From Primorskyibacter marinus (GTDB taxonomy: Bacteria > Pseudomonadota > Alphaproteobacteria > Rhodobacterales > Rhodobacteraceae): 64,000 nucleotides of DNA. Both the position numbers and the translations under genes were made by a program. Below are positions 28,089 to 36,556 of this stretch, piece by piece; within the stretch, counting starts at the first letter, position 1, and each line of letters starts with the position of its first letter. The stretch spans positions 124,001-188,000 of the forward strand of contig NZ_QJSD01000001.1 in the NCBI RefSeq assembly GCF_003313245.1, read 5' to 3'. The notes below the pieces were generated by a model. It did not search any database. It was given only the letters and a program-made list of their open reading frames with translations, and was not told the DNA's origin.

Positions 28089-29093
28089 ATGATGAAAAAG
28101 ATACTCAACAATCCAGAAGACTATGTAGACGAGATGCTGGCCGGGCTGACTGCCGCACATCCGGAATATTACCGCCTGCATGGCGATGGCGGCAAGGTTG
28201 TCGCCCGCGCGAAACCGGGCAAGGATGGCAAGGTCGGCATCGTCACCGGCGGCGGATCGGGCCACCTGCCCGTCTTTACCGGCTATGTCGGCACAGGTCT
28301 GCTTGACGCCTGCGCCATCGGCGATGTCTTTTCTTCGCCCTCAGCCGAACAGATGGCAGATGCAATCCGCGTGGCCGATAGCGGCGCGGGCGTGCTGCGC
28401 CTTTATGGCAATTACGGCGGCGACGTGATGAATTTCGACATGGCCGGAGAGTTGGTGGAATTCGAGGACATCACCTGTTCCACCGTGCTGCTGGCCGATG
28501 ACGTGGCCTCTGCCCTGCCCGAGGAACATGAAAAGCGGCGCGGCGTGGCTGGCATGGTCTACGCTTTCAAAATGGCCGGAGCCGCCGCCGAGGAAGGCCG
28601 CGATCTGGCGGGCGTGACCGCCGTGGCGCAGAAAGCCGCCGATGCCTGCCGGTCCATCGGGGCGGCCCTGTCGCCCTGTACGGTGCCGCAAGCCGGCAAA
28701 CCCACCTTCGAGATCGCCGATGACGAAATGGAAATGGGCATGGGCATCCACGGCGAACCGGGCGTCTGGCGCGGCAAGCTGCAAACGGCTGACCAGATCG
28801 CCGGCGAGATGATGGATCGGCTTCTGGCCGATATGCCGATTGCCAGCGGCGACCGTGTCTCGGTCATGGTCAATTCGCTGGGGGCGACCCCGCCGGAAGA
28901 GTTGTACATCCTGTATCGCACCGTGAAGGCCCGGCTGGAGGAAGCAGGCGCGACAATCGTCATGCCGCTGGTCGGCCGCTATGCCACCTCGATGGAGATG
29001 ACGGGCGTGTCCTTCACCCTGTGCAAGCTGGACGAAGAGTTGGAAACGCTTCTGAATGCCCCCTGCGACTGCGCGTTCTGGAGGGTGGGATGA
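28089..29093 (+). CDS. dihydroxyacetone kinase-like substrate-binding subunit (DhaK family)
   Basis: The 334-residue protein has the DhaK fold, which binds short ketoses through a hemiaminal on a histidine, here His221 in GMGIHGEPG. The GGGSGH motif (His59) and NYGGD (Asp112) match the E. coli DhaK residues His56 and Asp109. The lysine before the NY pair in E. coli (Lys104) is replaced by Gly107, which hints at a different or larger substrate. The DhaL subunit is encoded next with an ATGA overlap, and no DhaM phosphotransferase is present, so ATP is the likely donor. Related kinases act on erythrulose and D-apulose. The actual substrate here is unknown. Confidence 0.85.
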   Translation: MMKKILNNPEDYVDEMLAGLTAAHPEYYRLHGDGGKVVARAKPGKDGKVGIVTGGGSGHLPVFTGYVGTGLLDACAIGDVFSSPSAEQMADAIRVADSGAGVLRLYGNYGGDVMNFDMAGELVEFEDITCSTVLLADDVASALPEEHEKRRGVAGMVYAFKMAGAAAEEGRDLAGVTAVAQKAADACRSIGAALSPCTVPQAGKPTFEIADDEMEMGMGIHGEPGVWRGKLQTADQIAGEMMDRLLADMPIASGDRVSVMVNSLGATPPEELYILYRTVKARLEEAGATIVMPLVGRYATSMEMTGVSFTLCKLDEELETLLNAPCDCAFWRVG

Positions 29094-29695
29094 CGATCAC
29101 CCGCGACGCGCTTTTGTCCGCCATTGACCGCATTGCCGCGGCGATGGAGCGTGACTTCGACATGCTCAACACTGCCGATGGAGCCTTGGGCGACGGTGAT
29201 CTGGGCGTCACCATGTCCCGCGGTATGCGCGCCATCACCGCCATGAAGGACGACCTGCCCGACGATATCGGCAAGGCGCTGTTTCAATGCGCGCAGGCGT
29301 TTACCAAATCGTCGGGGTCGTCCTATGGCACGTTGATGGCCACCGGGTTGATGAGCGCCGCCAAAACCCTGCGCGGCGCGCAGTCGATTGACGTGGCCAA
29401 TGTGCCGGACCTGATCGCGGGTGCGCGCGACAAGATGCAGGAACGCGGCAAGGCGGACCTGGGCGGCAAGACCGTTCTGGACAGCCTTGATTATGTCGCC
29501 CGCGCCACGGCCAAGGCCGACGCCGGGGATATGGCCCACGCTGCTGCCCAGGCGGTGGACGATGCGCTGGATGATTTCCGTGACAAGCCCGCCACGGTTG
29601 GACGCGCGCGGATATTCGGTGACAAAAGCATCGGCATGGACGATCCCGGCATGCTGGCCATGCAATCCGTGGTCAAGGCAGCGACCGGACAGTAA
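29090..29695 (+). CDS. dihydroxyacetone kinase-like nucleotide-binding subunit (DhaL family)
   Basis: The 201-residue helical protein carries the nucleotide of a DhaK/DhaL-type ketose kinase. The magnesium-binding aspartates are Asp30, Asp35 and Asp37 (ADGALGDGDLGVTM), at the same positions as in E. coli DhaL. The loop GSSYGTLMATG and the GGKTVLDSL segment are also conserved. The ATG at 29090 overlaps the dhaK-like stop, and the reading frame further upstream is not family-like. It is the last gene of the operon, and a hairpin terminator follows. Confidence 0.85.
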   Translation: MTITRDALLSAIDRIAAAMERDFDMLNTADGALGDGDLGVTMSRGMRAITAMKDDLPDDIGKALFQCAQAFTKSSGSSYGTLMATGLMSAAKTLRGAQSIDVANVPDLIAGARDKMQERGKADLGGKTVLDSLDYVARATAKADAGDMAHAAAQAVDDALDDFRDKPATVGRARIFGDKSIGMDDPGMLAMQSVVKAATGQ

Positions 29696-29733
29696 AACCG
29701 CTGCCAAAAACGGAAAAGCCGAACACCGATGAT

Positions 29734-29762
29734 GCGGTCCGGACCCTGCCCGGACCGCTTTA
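29734..29762 (+). terminator. intrinsic terminator of the cassette 1 operon
   Basis: GCGGTCCGG and CCGGACCGC form a perfect nine-bp stem with a seven-base loop, followed by TTTACTTT. It lies 39 bases after the DhaL-like stop and in front of the convergent aldo/keto reductase. Confidence 0.8.
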
Positions 29763-29764
29763 CT

Positions 29765-30844
29765 TTAGACCAGCGGATCGTCCCCGCCATAATAGCGATC
29801 CGCGTAATCCGCATGCAGGGCCTGATCGGCGGCGCTGAAACGCGGCTGGGCAAAATTGTGCTGATGCCAATAGGGATAGACCAGCGGCAGGCGGCTGACA
29901 TCGTTGAGGCGGGTCAACTCGTCTTCACTCAGCACCAGATCCACGGCGCGGAAGTTACGCTCGAACTGTTCCACCCTGCGGCCGCCGACCACCAGTGACG
30001 CGATCGCCGGACGGGTCAGAAGCCAGGCCAGCGCGACCTGAGCCGCCTCGACCTCATGCGCCTCGCCGATTTCGACCAGCACATCGACGATGTTCCACAG
30101 CCGCTCTGTGTCGCGGATCGGCGGTTCGTCCCATCCCGCAGCCTGACGTGATCCTTCAGCCGGTCCGGCACCCCGGCGGTGTTTGCCCGACAGCAGCCCC
30201 GCCGCCAAAGGCGACCACACCAGCACGCCCAGACCCTGATCGACCGAAAGCGGCAAAAGCTCGTATTCCGCTTCACGCGCCTCGATCGTGTAGTGGATCT
30301 GCTGGGTGGCAAATCGGCTGGAATGACGCGGCGCGGCGGCAAGCGATTTCATCACATGCCACGCTGAATAATTGGAACAGCCCGCATAACGGATCTTGCC
30401 CTGCTGGATCAGCGTATCCAGCGCCTCCATCGTTTCCTCGACAGGGGTCAGGCCATCCCATTCATGCATGTAGTAAATGTCGATATGGTCGGTGCGCAGC
30501 CGCTTTAGCGAGCGTTCACATTCACGGATCAGGTGCCAGCGCGACAGGCCTTCATCGTTCGGGCCGTCGCCAATCGGCATCCGCGCCTTCGAGGTGACAA
30601 GGATGTTGTCATATCGGCCTTCCAGCACCTCGCCCAGAATTTCCTCGGACAGTCCGGTGGAATACATGTTCGCCGTGTCGAACAGGTTGATACCGTTGTC
30701 GATGCAGGTGTCGACAAGCAGCCGTGCATCGCTGACATCCTGACTGGCGGCGCGGCCAAAGTCCCCGCGCCCGCCAAATGTGAACGTCCCCATTGTAAGT
30801 GCCGAAACCTTCAGCCCGGTCTGTCCCAGGGTGCGATACTGCAT
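29765..30844 (-). CDS. aldo/keto reductase, possible aldehyde reductase of the DHAP shunt
   Basis: The 359-residue protein has the AKR barrel with the catalytic tetrad visible as the Asp and Tyr of DTANMYSTG, the Lys of LVTSKAR and the His of YYMHEWD. It reduces carbonyls with NAD(P)H. It is the last gene of the mtnK-mtnA-regulator-aldolase operon, 11 bases after the aldolase gene. The aldolase should release acetaldehyde or (methylthio)acetaldehyde, and an AKR placed here could reduce them to the alcohols. That role is an inference from position. Known DHAP-shunt operons use other alcohol dehydrogenases. Confidence 0.85.
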   Translation of the reverse strand: MQYRTLGQTGLKVSALTMGTFTFGGRGDFGRAASQDVSDARLLVDTCIDNGINLFDTANMYSTGLSEEILGEVLEGRYDNILVTSKARMPIGDGPNDEGLSRWHLIRECERSLKRLRTDHIDIYYMHEWDGLTPVEETMEALDTLIQQGKIRYAGCSNYSAWHVMKSLAAAPRHSSRFATQQIHYTIEAREAEYELLPLSVDQGLGVLVWSPLAAGLLSGKHRRGAGPAEGSRQAAGWDEPPIRDTERLWNIVDVLVEIGEAHEVEAAQVALAWLLTRPAIASLVVGGRRVEQFERNFRAVDLVLSEDELTRLNDVSRLPLVYPYWHQHNFAQPRFSAADQALHADYADRYYGGDDPLV

Positions 30845-30855
30845 GATGTGTTTCC

Positions 30856-31536
30856 TTAGCCTTTTGTGTTGTCTGTCTCTCGCGGCCCGTAGTTTTGGAA
30901 TGCGACCAGCACCTCTGCGATTTCGGCATCCGACAACATATGCGCCTCGCCGCCGATGCTGCTGAACAGATAGGTGCGCGCAAGCGTTTCAAGCTCTTCC
31001 AGCCGCCAGCGGGCCTTGTCGATCGTTTCGCCCAGAACCGTCGCGCCGTGATTGGCCATCAGGCAGCCGTGCCGGTCCGCCATGATCTGCGCCATGTTGG
31101 CACAAAGTTCCGGGCTGCCAAAGAGCGCATAATCCGCCAGCGGCACATTATTTCCACCAAAGGCCGCGATCATGTAGTGGCATGCCGGGATCTGTCGGCG
31201 CTGTACCGCAAGCACGCTGCAATAAGGCGGATGGGCGTGCAAAACCACCGGCATATCGGGGCGCGCGTTGTGCATCCCCTGATGGAATGGCCATTCCGAG
31301 GACGGTTTTGCGCTGCCATCCGCCGGCAAGCCGGAGAGCGGGATCGTGACCATCGCCTCGGGCGTCAGGGCCTCGTAGGGTACGCCGGAGGGCGTGATCA
31401 GGATACCCTCATGGGTCCGGGCCGAAATATTGCCCGAAGTGCCTTGGTTGAGGTGCCGTTCGTTCATCCAGAGGCAGGCGTCTATCAACGCCTGACGGGT
31501 TGCGGTGGTATCGGGAAGCGGGGGTGCTGGCGTCAT
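30856..31536 (-). CDS. class II aldolase, likely 5-(methylthio)ribulose/5-deoxyribulose-1-phosphate aldolase
   Basis: The 226-residue zinc aldolase is FucA-like. The catalytic Glu81 and the zinc ligands His100, His102 and His163 have exactly the spacing of E. coli FucA Glu73, His92, His94 and His155. The phosphate-binding GTSGNIS segment is present near residue 33. Next to mtnK and mtnA, the expected reaction splits 5-methylthioribulose-1-phosphate or 5-deoxyribulose-1-phosphate into dihydroxyacetone phosphate and an aldehyde (the Ald2 step of the DHAP shunt). FucA or RhaD-type activity cannot be excluded from sequence alone. Its ATG overlaps the stop of the regulator gene. Confidence 0.82.
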   Translation of the reverse strand: MTPAPPLPDTTATRQALIDACLWMNERHLNQGTSGNISARTHEGILITPSGVPYEALTPEAMVTIPLSGLPADGSAKPSSEWPFHQGMHNARPDMPVVLHAHPPYCSVLAVQRRQIPACHYMIAAFGGNNVPLADYALFGSPELCANMAQIMADRHGCLMANHGATVLGETIDKARWRLEELETLARTYLFSSIGGEAHMLSDAEIAEVLVAFQNYGPRETDNTKG

Positions 31537-32546
31537 GGTTTCATCTCCAACAATTCTTGCGCGACCCGCGTGCTGGTCGCCAAATGCGTGACAAAGCCGC
31601 CCTTGATAGCTGCCTTTGCAGGTGCCGCGCGGCCCGGACCCGCAGCGACCAGAAGCGCCATATCCTTGCCGCGCATCTGATCCAGGGTCACGCCGATCAT
31701 GCGGTCCTCAACCTCGGTCGGCACGGGCTGTCCCGCGCTGTCGATCAACCGGCCACAGATCACGCCGACTGCGCCATTGTCACGGGCATCGGCGATGGTT
31801 TCAGCGCTCAGGATGCCGGAGCGCACCACATGGGCGTCAGCGTCGCAGGTGCCGCAAGCCAGAACGGTCTTGTTGCAGCCTGCCAGCGCGTCAAGCTGGT
31901 CATGCACCACCGGTTCGGCCGACAGCGCGTCGCGCAACGCCTTGCTCGACAGGACCAGCGGCACATGCAGGTTGATGCATTGCCCGCCCAGCCTTTGTGC
32001 CAGTATCGCGGTACATGCCTCGGCGGCAAAGCCAAGTGCGGCGGGGCGCGACCCCAGAAGCTGGATCACCGTCAGGTCCGGCACCGGCGTGTTTGGCAGT
32101 TGCTGCGCCATCTGGTACACGGTCGCGCCCCAGGACACACCCAGCCTGTCGCCCGGCCCCAGCAAACGGGGCAACCAGTCGGCCGCCGCCCGCGTCACCC
32201 GCGCGACGCTTGCCGCAGCGCCCTCGGGATCGACCGGATCATCGGGCACCACAAGGGCCTCGGCCAAGCCGTAGACGGCGCAAAGCTCTGCCGCAAGACG
32301 ATGGCCGCAGAACACATCGCTGTCCAGATGCACCCGCACCCAGCCCCGCGCGCGCGCCTCATTGAGGTAATTGACCACCGAAGCGCGGCTGATCCGCATA
32401 CGTTCCGCGATCTCGTTCTGGTTCAGCCCGTCGTGATAATAAAGCCATGCCGCCTCGACAAACGGCGTGTCGTCACGCGGTGGAAGCCGCGCAAGATCCG
32501 TGGCACCGGGTTTTGCCTTGCCCAATGGCCCGACGGTCACGGGCAT
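31533..32546 (-). CDS. SorC-family transcriptional regulator (cassette 2)
   Basis: The 337-residue protein has an N-terminal helix-turn-helix (AWLYYHDGLNQNEIAERMRISRASVVNYL) and a SorC ligand-binding domain (GVSWGATVYQMA, VIQLLGS, GDRLGVSW). It lies inside the operon, three bases after mtnA and overlapping the aldolase start, so it is coexpressed with the pathway. A sugar phosphate of this pathway, such as 5-deoxyribulose-1-phosphate, is the likely effector. A perfect palindrome in the mtnK/importer intergenic region is a good candidate for its operator. Confidence 0.87.
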   Translation of the reverse strand: MPVTVGPLGKAKPGATDLARLPPRDDTPFVEAAWLYYHDGLNQNEIAERMRISRASVVNYLNEARARGWVRVHLDSDVFCGHRLAAELCAVYGLAEALVVPDDPVDPEGAAASVARVTRAAADWLPRLLGPGDRLGVSWGATVYQMAQQLPNTPVPDLTVIQLLGSRPAALGFAAEACTAILAQRLGGQCINLHVPLVLSSKALRDALSAEPVVHDQLDALAGCNKTVLACGTCDADAHVVRSGILSAETIADARDNGAVGVICGRLIDSAGQPVPTEVEDRMIGVTLDQMRGKDMALLVAAGPGRAAPAKAAIKGGFVTHLATSTRVAQELLEMKP

Positions 32547-32549
32547 CGC

Positions 32550-33653
32550 CTATTCTGCCGCTCTGACAAAATCCGGGAACAGATTGGCCAGCCCTTCCTC
32601 GGAGGCCTCGCAAACCCCGCGTTCGGTGATCAGGCCGGTGACCAGACGGTTCGGTGTCACGTCAAAGGCCGGATTGCCCCCGTCCGTCCCGGCGGGCGTG
32701 ACTTGTACGGTGCCGATCTGCCCGTCCTCTGTCAGGCCCTGAACATGGGTGATCTCTTGGGCGTTACGCTCTTCGATGGGGATTTCGGACACGCCATCGC
32801 TGACGGTCCAGTCAATCGTCGGCGATGGCAGCGCGACGTAGAACGGCACATCGTTGTCCCGTGCCGCCAGCGCCTTGAGATAGGTGCCGATCTTGTTGCA
32901 CACATCGCCGCGCCGGGTGGTGCGGTCGGTTCCCGTGATGACCAGATCCACCATGCCGTGCTGCATCAGATGCCCGCCTGCATTGTCGGTGATATAGGTG
33001 TGCGGCACCCCGTGTTTGCCCAGCTCCCATGCGGTCAGCGCGCCCTGATTGCGTGGCCGGGTTTCGTCCACCCAGACATGCAGTGCAATGCCTGCGTCAT
33101 GGGCATGGTACATAGGGCTTGTCGCGGTGCCCCAATCCACGGTGGCCAGCCATCCGGCATTGCAATGGGTCAACACCCGCACAGGCTCTCCCGCGGGTTT
33201 TCTGGCGGCAATCTCCTGGATCAGGGCAAGACCGCTTTCACCGATCCGGCGGTTGATCTCGACATCCTCATCGGCAATCTCATGCGCGAGGGTCAAGGCG
33301 GCAGCAGCGCGGTCGGCCTCGGCCAAGGGGCGCAACGCCGCACGGCAGCGGTCCAGCGCCCAGCGAAGGTTGATGGCCGTGGGGCGGGTCTTTTCAAGAA
33401 ACGTCCAGGCCGCATCCATATTCGTATCCGTTGGATCCTCGGCCATCGCCAGCGCCATGCCATAGGCCGCAGTGGCACCGATCAGCGGTGCCCCCCGGAC
33501 CCGCATCTGGTAGATCGCATCGGCGAAATCCTGCATCGTCGCCACGGGAACGACGCGGAATTCATGCGGCAACCAGCGTTGATCTATGATTTCCAGAACG
33601 TCATTGTCACTGTTCCACCACAGGGACCGATAATGCGTGCCGTCGATGTTCAT
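32550..33653 (-). CDS. mtnA: S-methyl-5-thioribose-1-phosphate isomerase
   Basis: The 367-residue protein isomerises methylthioribose-1-phosphate to methylthioribulose-1-phosphate and also accepts 5-deoxyribose-1-phosphate in DHAP-shunt organisms. The family signature [13 protein letters not shown] lies at about 53-65. The catalytic cysteine is Cys164 ([10 protein letters not shown]), and Asp243 lies in [18 protein letters not shown]. These correspond to Cys160 and Asp240 of the Bacillus enzyme. The ATG at 33651-33653 overlaps the mtnK stop (ATGA). The MtnA-type motifs make an eIF2B or ribose-1,5-bisphosphate isomerase unlikely. No mtnB, mtnC or mtnD is nearby, so the classical methionine salvage route is not encoded here. 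Confidence 0.93.
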   Translation of the reverse strand: MNIDGTHYRSLWWNSDNDVLEIIDQRWLPHEFRVVPVATMQDFADAIYQMRVRGAPLIGATAAYGMALAMAEDPTDTNMDAAWTFLEKTRPTAINLRWALDRCRAALRPLAEADRAAAALTLAHEIADEDVEINRRIGESGLALIQEIAARKPAGEPVRVLTHCNAGWLATVDWGTATSPMYHAHDAGIALHVWVDETRPRNQGALTAWELGKHGVPHTYITDNAGGHLMQHGMVDLVITGTDRTTRRGDVCNKIGTYLKALAARDNDVPFYVALPSPTIDWTVSDGVSEIPIEERNAQEITHVQGLTEDGQIGTVQVTPAGTDGGNPAFDVTPNRLVTGLITERGVCEASEEGLANLFPDFVRAAE

Positions 33654-34909
33654 AAGACATCCTTTCCATTGTAGTCCCGCGCAAGGGCGCAAACCGCCTG
33701 CGCATTTGCAACCGTATCTGCCGTGTGAATCAGTTCCGCGCCCATCAAGAGGTTCCGGGCCTCAAGCGATGCACGAACCGACATATCGGCGATGTCTTCG
33801 AAATCGGCATTATGCGCCAATGACAGGCAACGCCGATGCATCTCGATCCCGCAAACGACCCAGGCGTCGCGCCACAGCCCCGTCAGAACGGCGTCGCAGG
33901 CCGGGCTGCTGTCATGGCCCTGATCTTCGAACAGCGCGGCCGGAAACAGGATGCCTGTCCGCTCGGTCGCCCAGAGATGACGAAACTCCGCCTCGAAAAT
34001 ACGGCAAGTGTCCGCGATGACCCCAAGGATCCAGTCCTGATATTCGTCAAGGTCAGCCCCGCGATGCGCAGGCTGGCTGAAATAGGCCATCAGGAAATTC
34101 GCACAAAGCATGCCGATATCGAATCCCAGCGGGCCGTATTGCACAAATTCCGGGTCGATCACCCGGCTGTCGCTACCCGTCGACATGATCGACCCGGAAT
34201 GCAGATCGCCATGCACCATGGTTTCGGTGTTCGACACGAACCGCTGCAACGCCTGCTGCGCCTTGATCTTGAGGGCCACATCCGCGCGCAGCGTTGCAAT
34301 GACCGGGTCCAGCCCCTCCGTGTGGCTGTTCATCTCTGCATCGAAATACGGATCGGTAAAGACCAGCGCCTCGGTGATGGCGGGGATTTCCACATTTCCG
34401 GCAAAAAGCGCCACATCCGCTTTCTTGTCCGGACTGCTCATCGACAGTTCGGACCCGCGAAAGGCCGTGCGGGCGCAGTAACGCCCCAGAAACTCTGCAA
34501 GACCGGCGACATGTTCGCCCGCGATCAGCTTGCGGCGCAGGATCACATGCGGGGCCAGAAACTCCATGATGATCAGCGCCTGCGACTCGTCGAAATGGTA
34601 AATGGCCGGCACCGCCCCCGGATCGCGGGCGGCCTGACGGATCAGCGCGTGATATTCGTAAAACGCCCGGTATAGGGGCAAAGGCCAGCTATCGCCGACA
34701 AGGCGCACATAAGGCAGCGCCTGTTTGACGATGACTTTACCGCCGGGGCCCGTGACGATGAACACAAGGTTGAGATTGCCGTCCCCGACCTCTTCCACCT
34801 GCCACAATGCCGGATCTTCACCGACCTGCGCTGTCAGGGCCGTCACGTCTTTCAACCGTTCCGGCAAGGTCTCCACGGTTAATGCTTCATACGCCGTGTC
34901 TGCGCTCAT
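33650..34909 (-). CDS. mtnK: S-methyl-5-thioribose kinase
   Basis: The 419-residue kinase has the aminoglycoside-phosphotransferase fold and phosphorylates 5-methylthioribose (and 5-deoxyribose) at C1. The MtnK nucleotide loop GDGNLNLVF starts at residue 42. The catalytic loop is HGDLH at 233-237, with Asp235 as the base, and the metal-binding [15 protein letters not shown] begins at 252. It is the first gene of the operon and is divergent from the importer. A kinase, not a phosphorylase, as the entry point means the free sugar is the substrate. The ATG at 34907-34909 has a GGGAG site. Confidence 0.93.
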   Translation of the reverse strand: MSADTAYEALTVETLPERLKDVTALTAQVGEDPALWQVEEVGDGNLNLVFIVTGPGGKVIVKQALPYVRLVGDSWPLPLYRAFYEYHALIRQAARDPGAVPAIYHFDESQALIIMEFLAPHVILRRKLIAGEHVAGLAEFLGRYCARTAFRGSELSMSSPDKKADVALFAGNVEIPAITEALVFTDPYFDAEMNSHTEGLDPVIATLRADVALKIKAQQALQRFVSNTETMVHGDLHSGSIMSTGSDSRVIDPEFVQYGPLGFDIGMLCANFLMAYFSQPAHRGADLDEYQDWILGVIADTCRIFEAEFRHLWATERTGILFPAALFEDQGHDSSPACDAVLTGLWRDAWVVCGIEMHRRCLSLAHNADFEDIADMSVRASLEARNLLMGAELIHTADTVANAQAVCALARDYNGKDVL

Positions 34910-34971
34910 CAGCGATGTCTCCCTCTTGCTTCGACGCGCTGTCACGTCTTGGGTAGCCTCGTATTTATACT

Positions 34972-34992
34972 TTTGTCAAATCATTTGACAAA
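34972..34992. promoter_or_regulatory. perfect 21-bp palindrome between mtnK and the importer operon
   Basis: TTTGTCAAAT and ATTTGACAAA flank a single C. The site is 62 bases upstream of the mtnK start and 46 bases upstream of the importer start, so one bound regulator could control both divergent operons. The SorC-family protein encoded inside the mtnKA operon is the natural candidate. An A/T-rich TATTTATAC lies just to the left. Confidence 0.7.
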
Positions 34993-35038
34993 TGCATTCC
35001 CCCGCGCCTACCGTCGCCCCATCAACGGGAGGAAGCGA

Positions 35039-36556
35039 GTGGCCGGTGACGCGCTCAAAGTGAACGGATTGCAAAAATCCTTCGGGAAAAACCATGTATT
35101 GCGTCAGATCGACCTGACCCTTTCGCCGGGCTCCGTAACCGTGCTTATGGGGGCCAACGGTGCGGGGAAATCGACGCTGGTCAAGGTGATCTGCGGCCAT
35201 CATCGCGCCGATGGCGGCACAATGACACTGGCCGGATCAGCGTTTGAGCCGACAGATGCGGCGGACGCGATCCGCAAGGGCGTGGTCACTGTACATCAAT
35301 CCATTGATGACGGGGTGATCCCGGATCTGGACGTGGCCAACAACCTGATGCTGGACAGTCTGGTGGATCGCGGTCACGGCCTGTTTGTCCGCGAACGCCA
35401 CCTGCGCGCCGAGGCCGCAAAGGTGGCCGCCGCGATGGGCATTGACGTGAACCTGCGCGCGCGGGTGTCCGACCTGGCGGTTGCCGATCGCCAGATGATC
35501 GCCATCGCCCGCGCCATGGCTCGCGCCCCGAAAGTGCTGATCCTGGACGAACCGACCTCATCGCTTTCCGCGACCGAGGCGGACCGGCTTTTTGCGCTGA
35601 TCGACCGCCTGCGCGATCAGGGCGTCGCGATCCTGTATATCTCGCACCGCATGTCTGACATCCGCCGCATTGCCGACCGCATCGTGGTGATGCGCGACGG
35701 TGCGATCTCTGGCGTTTTCGACACGGACCCGCTGGATTACGAAGCCGCAGTCACCGCGATGCTGGGGCACCGGATGACCGATGTGGATGTCGCGGTACAA
35801 AGCGGCACCAAGCCGGTTCTCGAATTGCACGATCTGCAACTCTTCCCCAACGCCACGCCGATCAACCTTGCAGCGCATGACGGTGAGGTGGTGGCGCTTG
35901 TCGGCTTGCTGGGCAGCGGGAAAAGTCGGCTGGCAGAGATCCTGTTCGGCATCACGCGCCCCGCACAGGGACAGATCCGCATCAACGGCACGGGCTACGC
36001 GCCTCGCTCGGTCGAGGATGCGATTGCGCAAGGGGTGTTCATGTCCCCCAAGGACCGGGGCACCAATGCCGTGATCCCGGCGTTCGACATTGCCGACAAC
36101 ATGACCCTGCCCTTCCTTCAAGGTCTCAGCATCGGCTCGTTCCTCCGAGCGCGCCAGCAACGCAGCAGGGCGCAGGAGATGGTCCACCAGCTTGGTATTG
36201 TGTGTCAGTCGGTGGGCGACGGCATCGACACACTGTCGGGTGGCAACCAGCAAAAGGTGATGATCGCCCGCTGGCTGCTGGAACCTGCCAAGGTGCTGCT
36301 TCTGGATGAGCCGTTTCAGGGCGTGGACATCGGGGCGCGGCGTGACATCGGGCACCATATCCGTGCCTCGGCACCGGGGCGCACCACCTTGGTCTTTCTT
36401 GCCGAGATTGACGAGGCGCTTGAGCTCGCCGACCGCATTATCGTGATGAATGAGGGCGCAATCGTCGGTGAACACGCAAACCAGAACATCGACCTCGCCG
36501 CGCTGGTCGCGGATATTTCGGGGGCCAAACCTATCGCAACAGGCACTGCTACATGA
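35039..36556 (+). CDS. sugar ABC transporter ATP-binding protein (cassette 2), two ABC domains
   Basis: The 505-residue double ATPase of the RbsA type has an N-terminal Walker A GANGAGKST and Walker B LILDEPTSSL. The C-terminal half has GLLGSGKS, LSGGNQQKV and LLLDEPFQGVDIG, so both sites look complete, unlike the cassette 1 paralogue. A GTG at 35039 with a GGGAGG site six bases upstream is taken as the start; the frame is open earlier but crosses the operator region. It overlaps the permease gene by four bases. Its place opposite mtnK suggests import of methylthioribose or 5-deoxyribose. Confidence 0.92.
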   Translation: MAGDALKVNGLQKSFGKNHVLRQIDLTLSPGSVTVLMGANGAGKSTLVKVICGHHRADGGTMTLAGSAFEPTDAADAIRKGVVTVHQSIDDGVIPDLDVANNLMLDSLVDRGHGLFVRERHLRAEAAKVAAAMGIDVNLRARVSDLAVADRQMIAIARAMARAPKVLILDEPTSSLSATEADRLFALIDRLRDQGVAILYISHRMSDIRRIADRIVVMRDGAISGVFDTDPLDYEAAVTAMLGHRMTDVDVAVQSGTKPVLELHDLQLFPNATPINLAAHDGEVVALVGLLGSGKSRLAEILFGITRPAQGQIRINGTGYAPRSVEDAIAQGVFMSPKDRGTNAVIPAFDIADNMTLPFLQGLSIGSFLRARQQRSRAQEMVHQLGIVCQSVGDGIDTLSGGNQQKVMIARWLLEPAKVLLLDEPFQGVDIGARRDIGHHIRASAPGRTTLVFLAEIDEALELADRIIVMNEGAIVGEHANQNIDLAALVADISGAKPIATGTAT

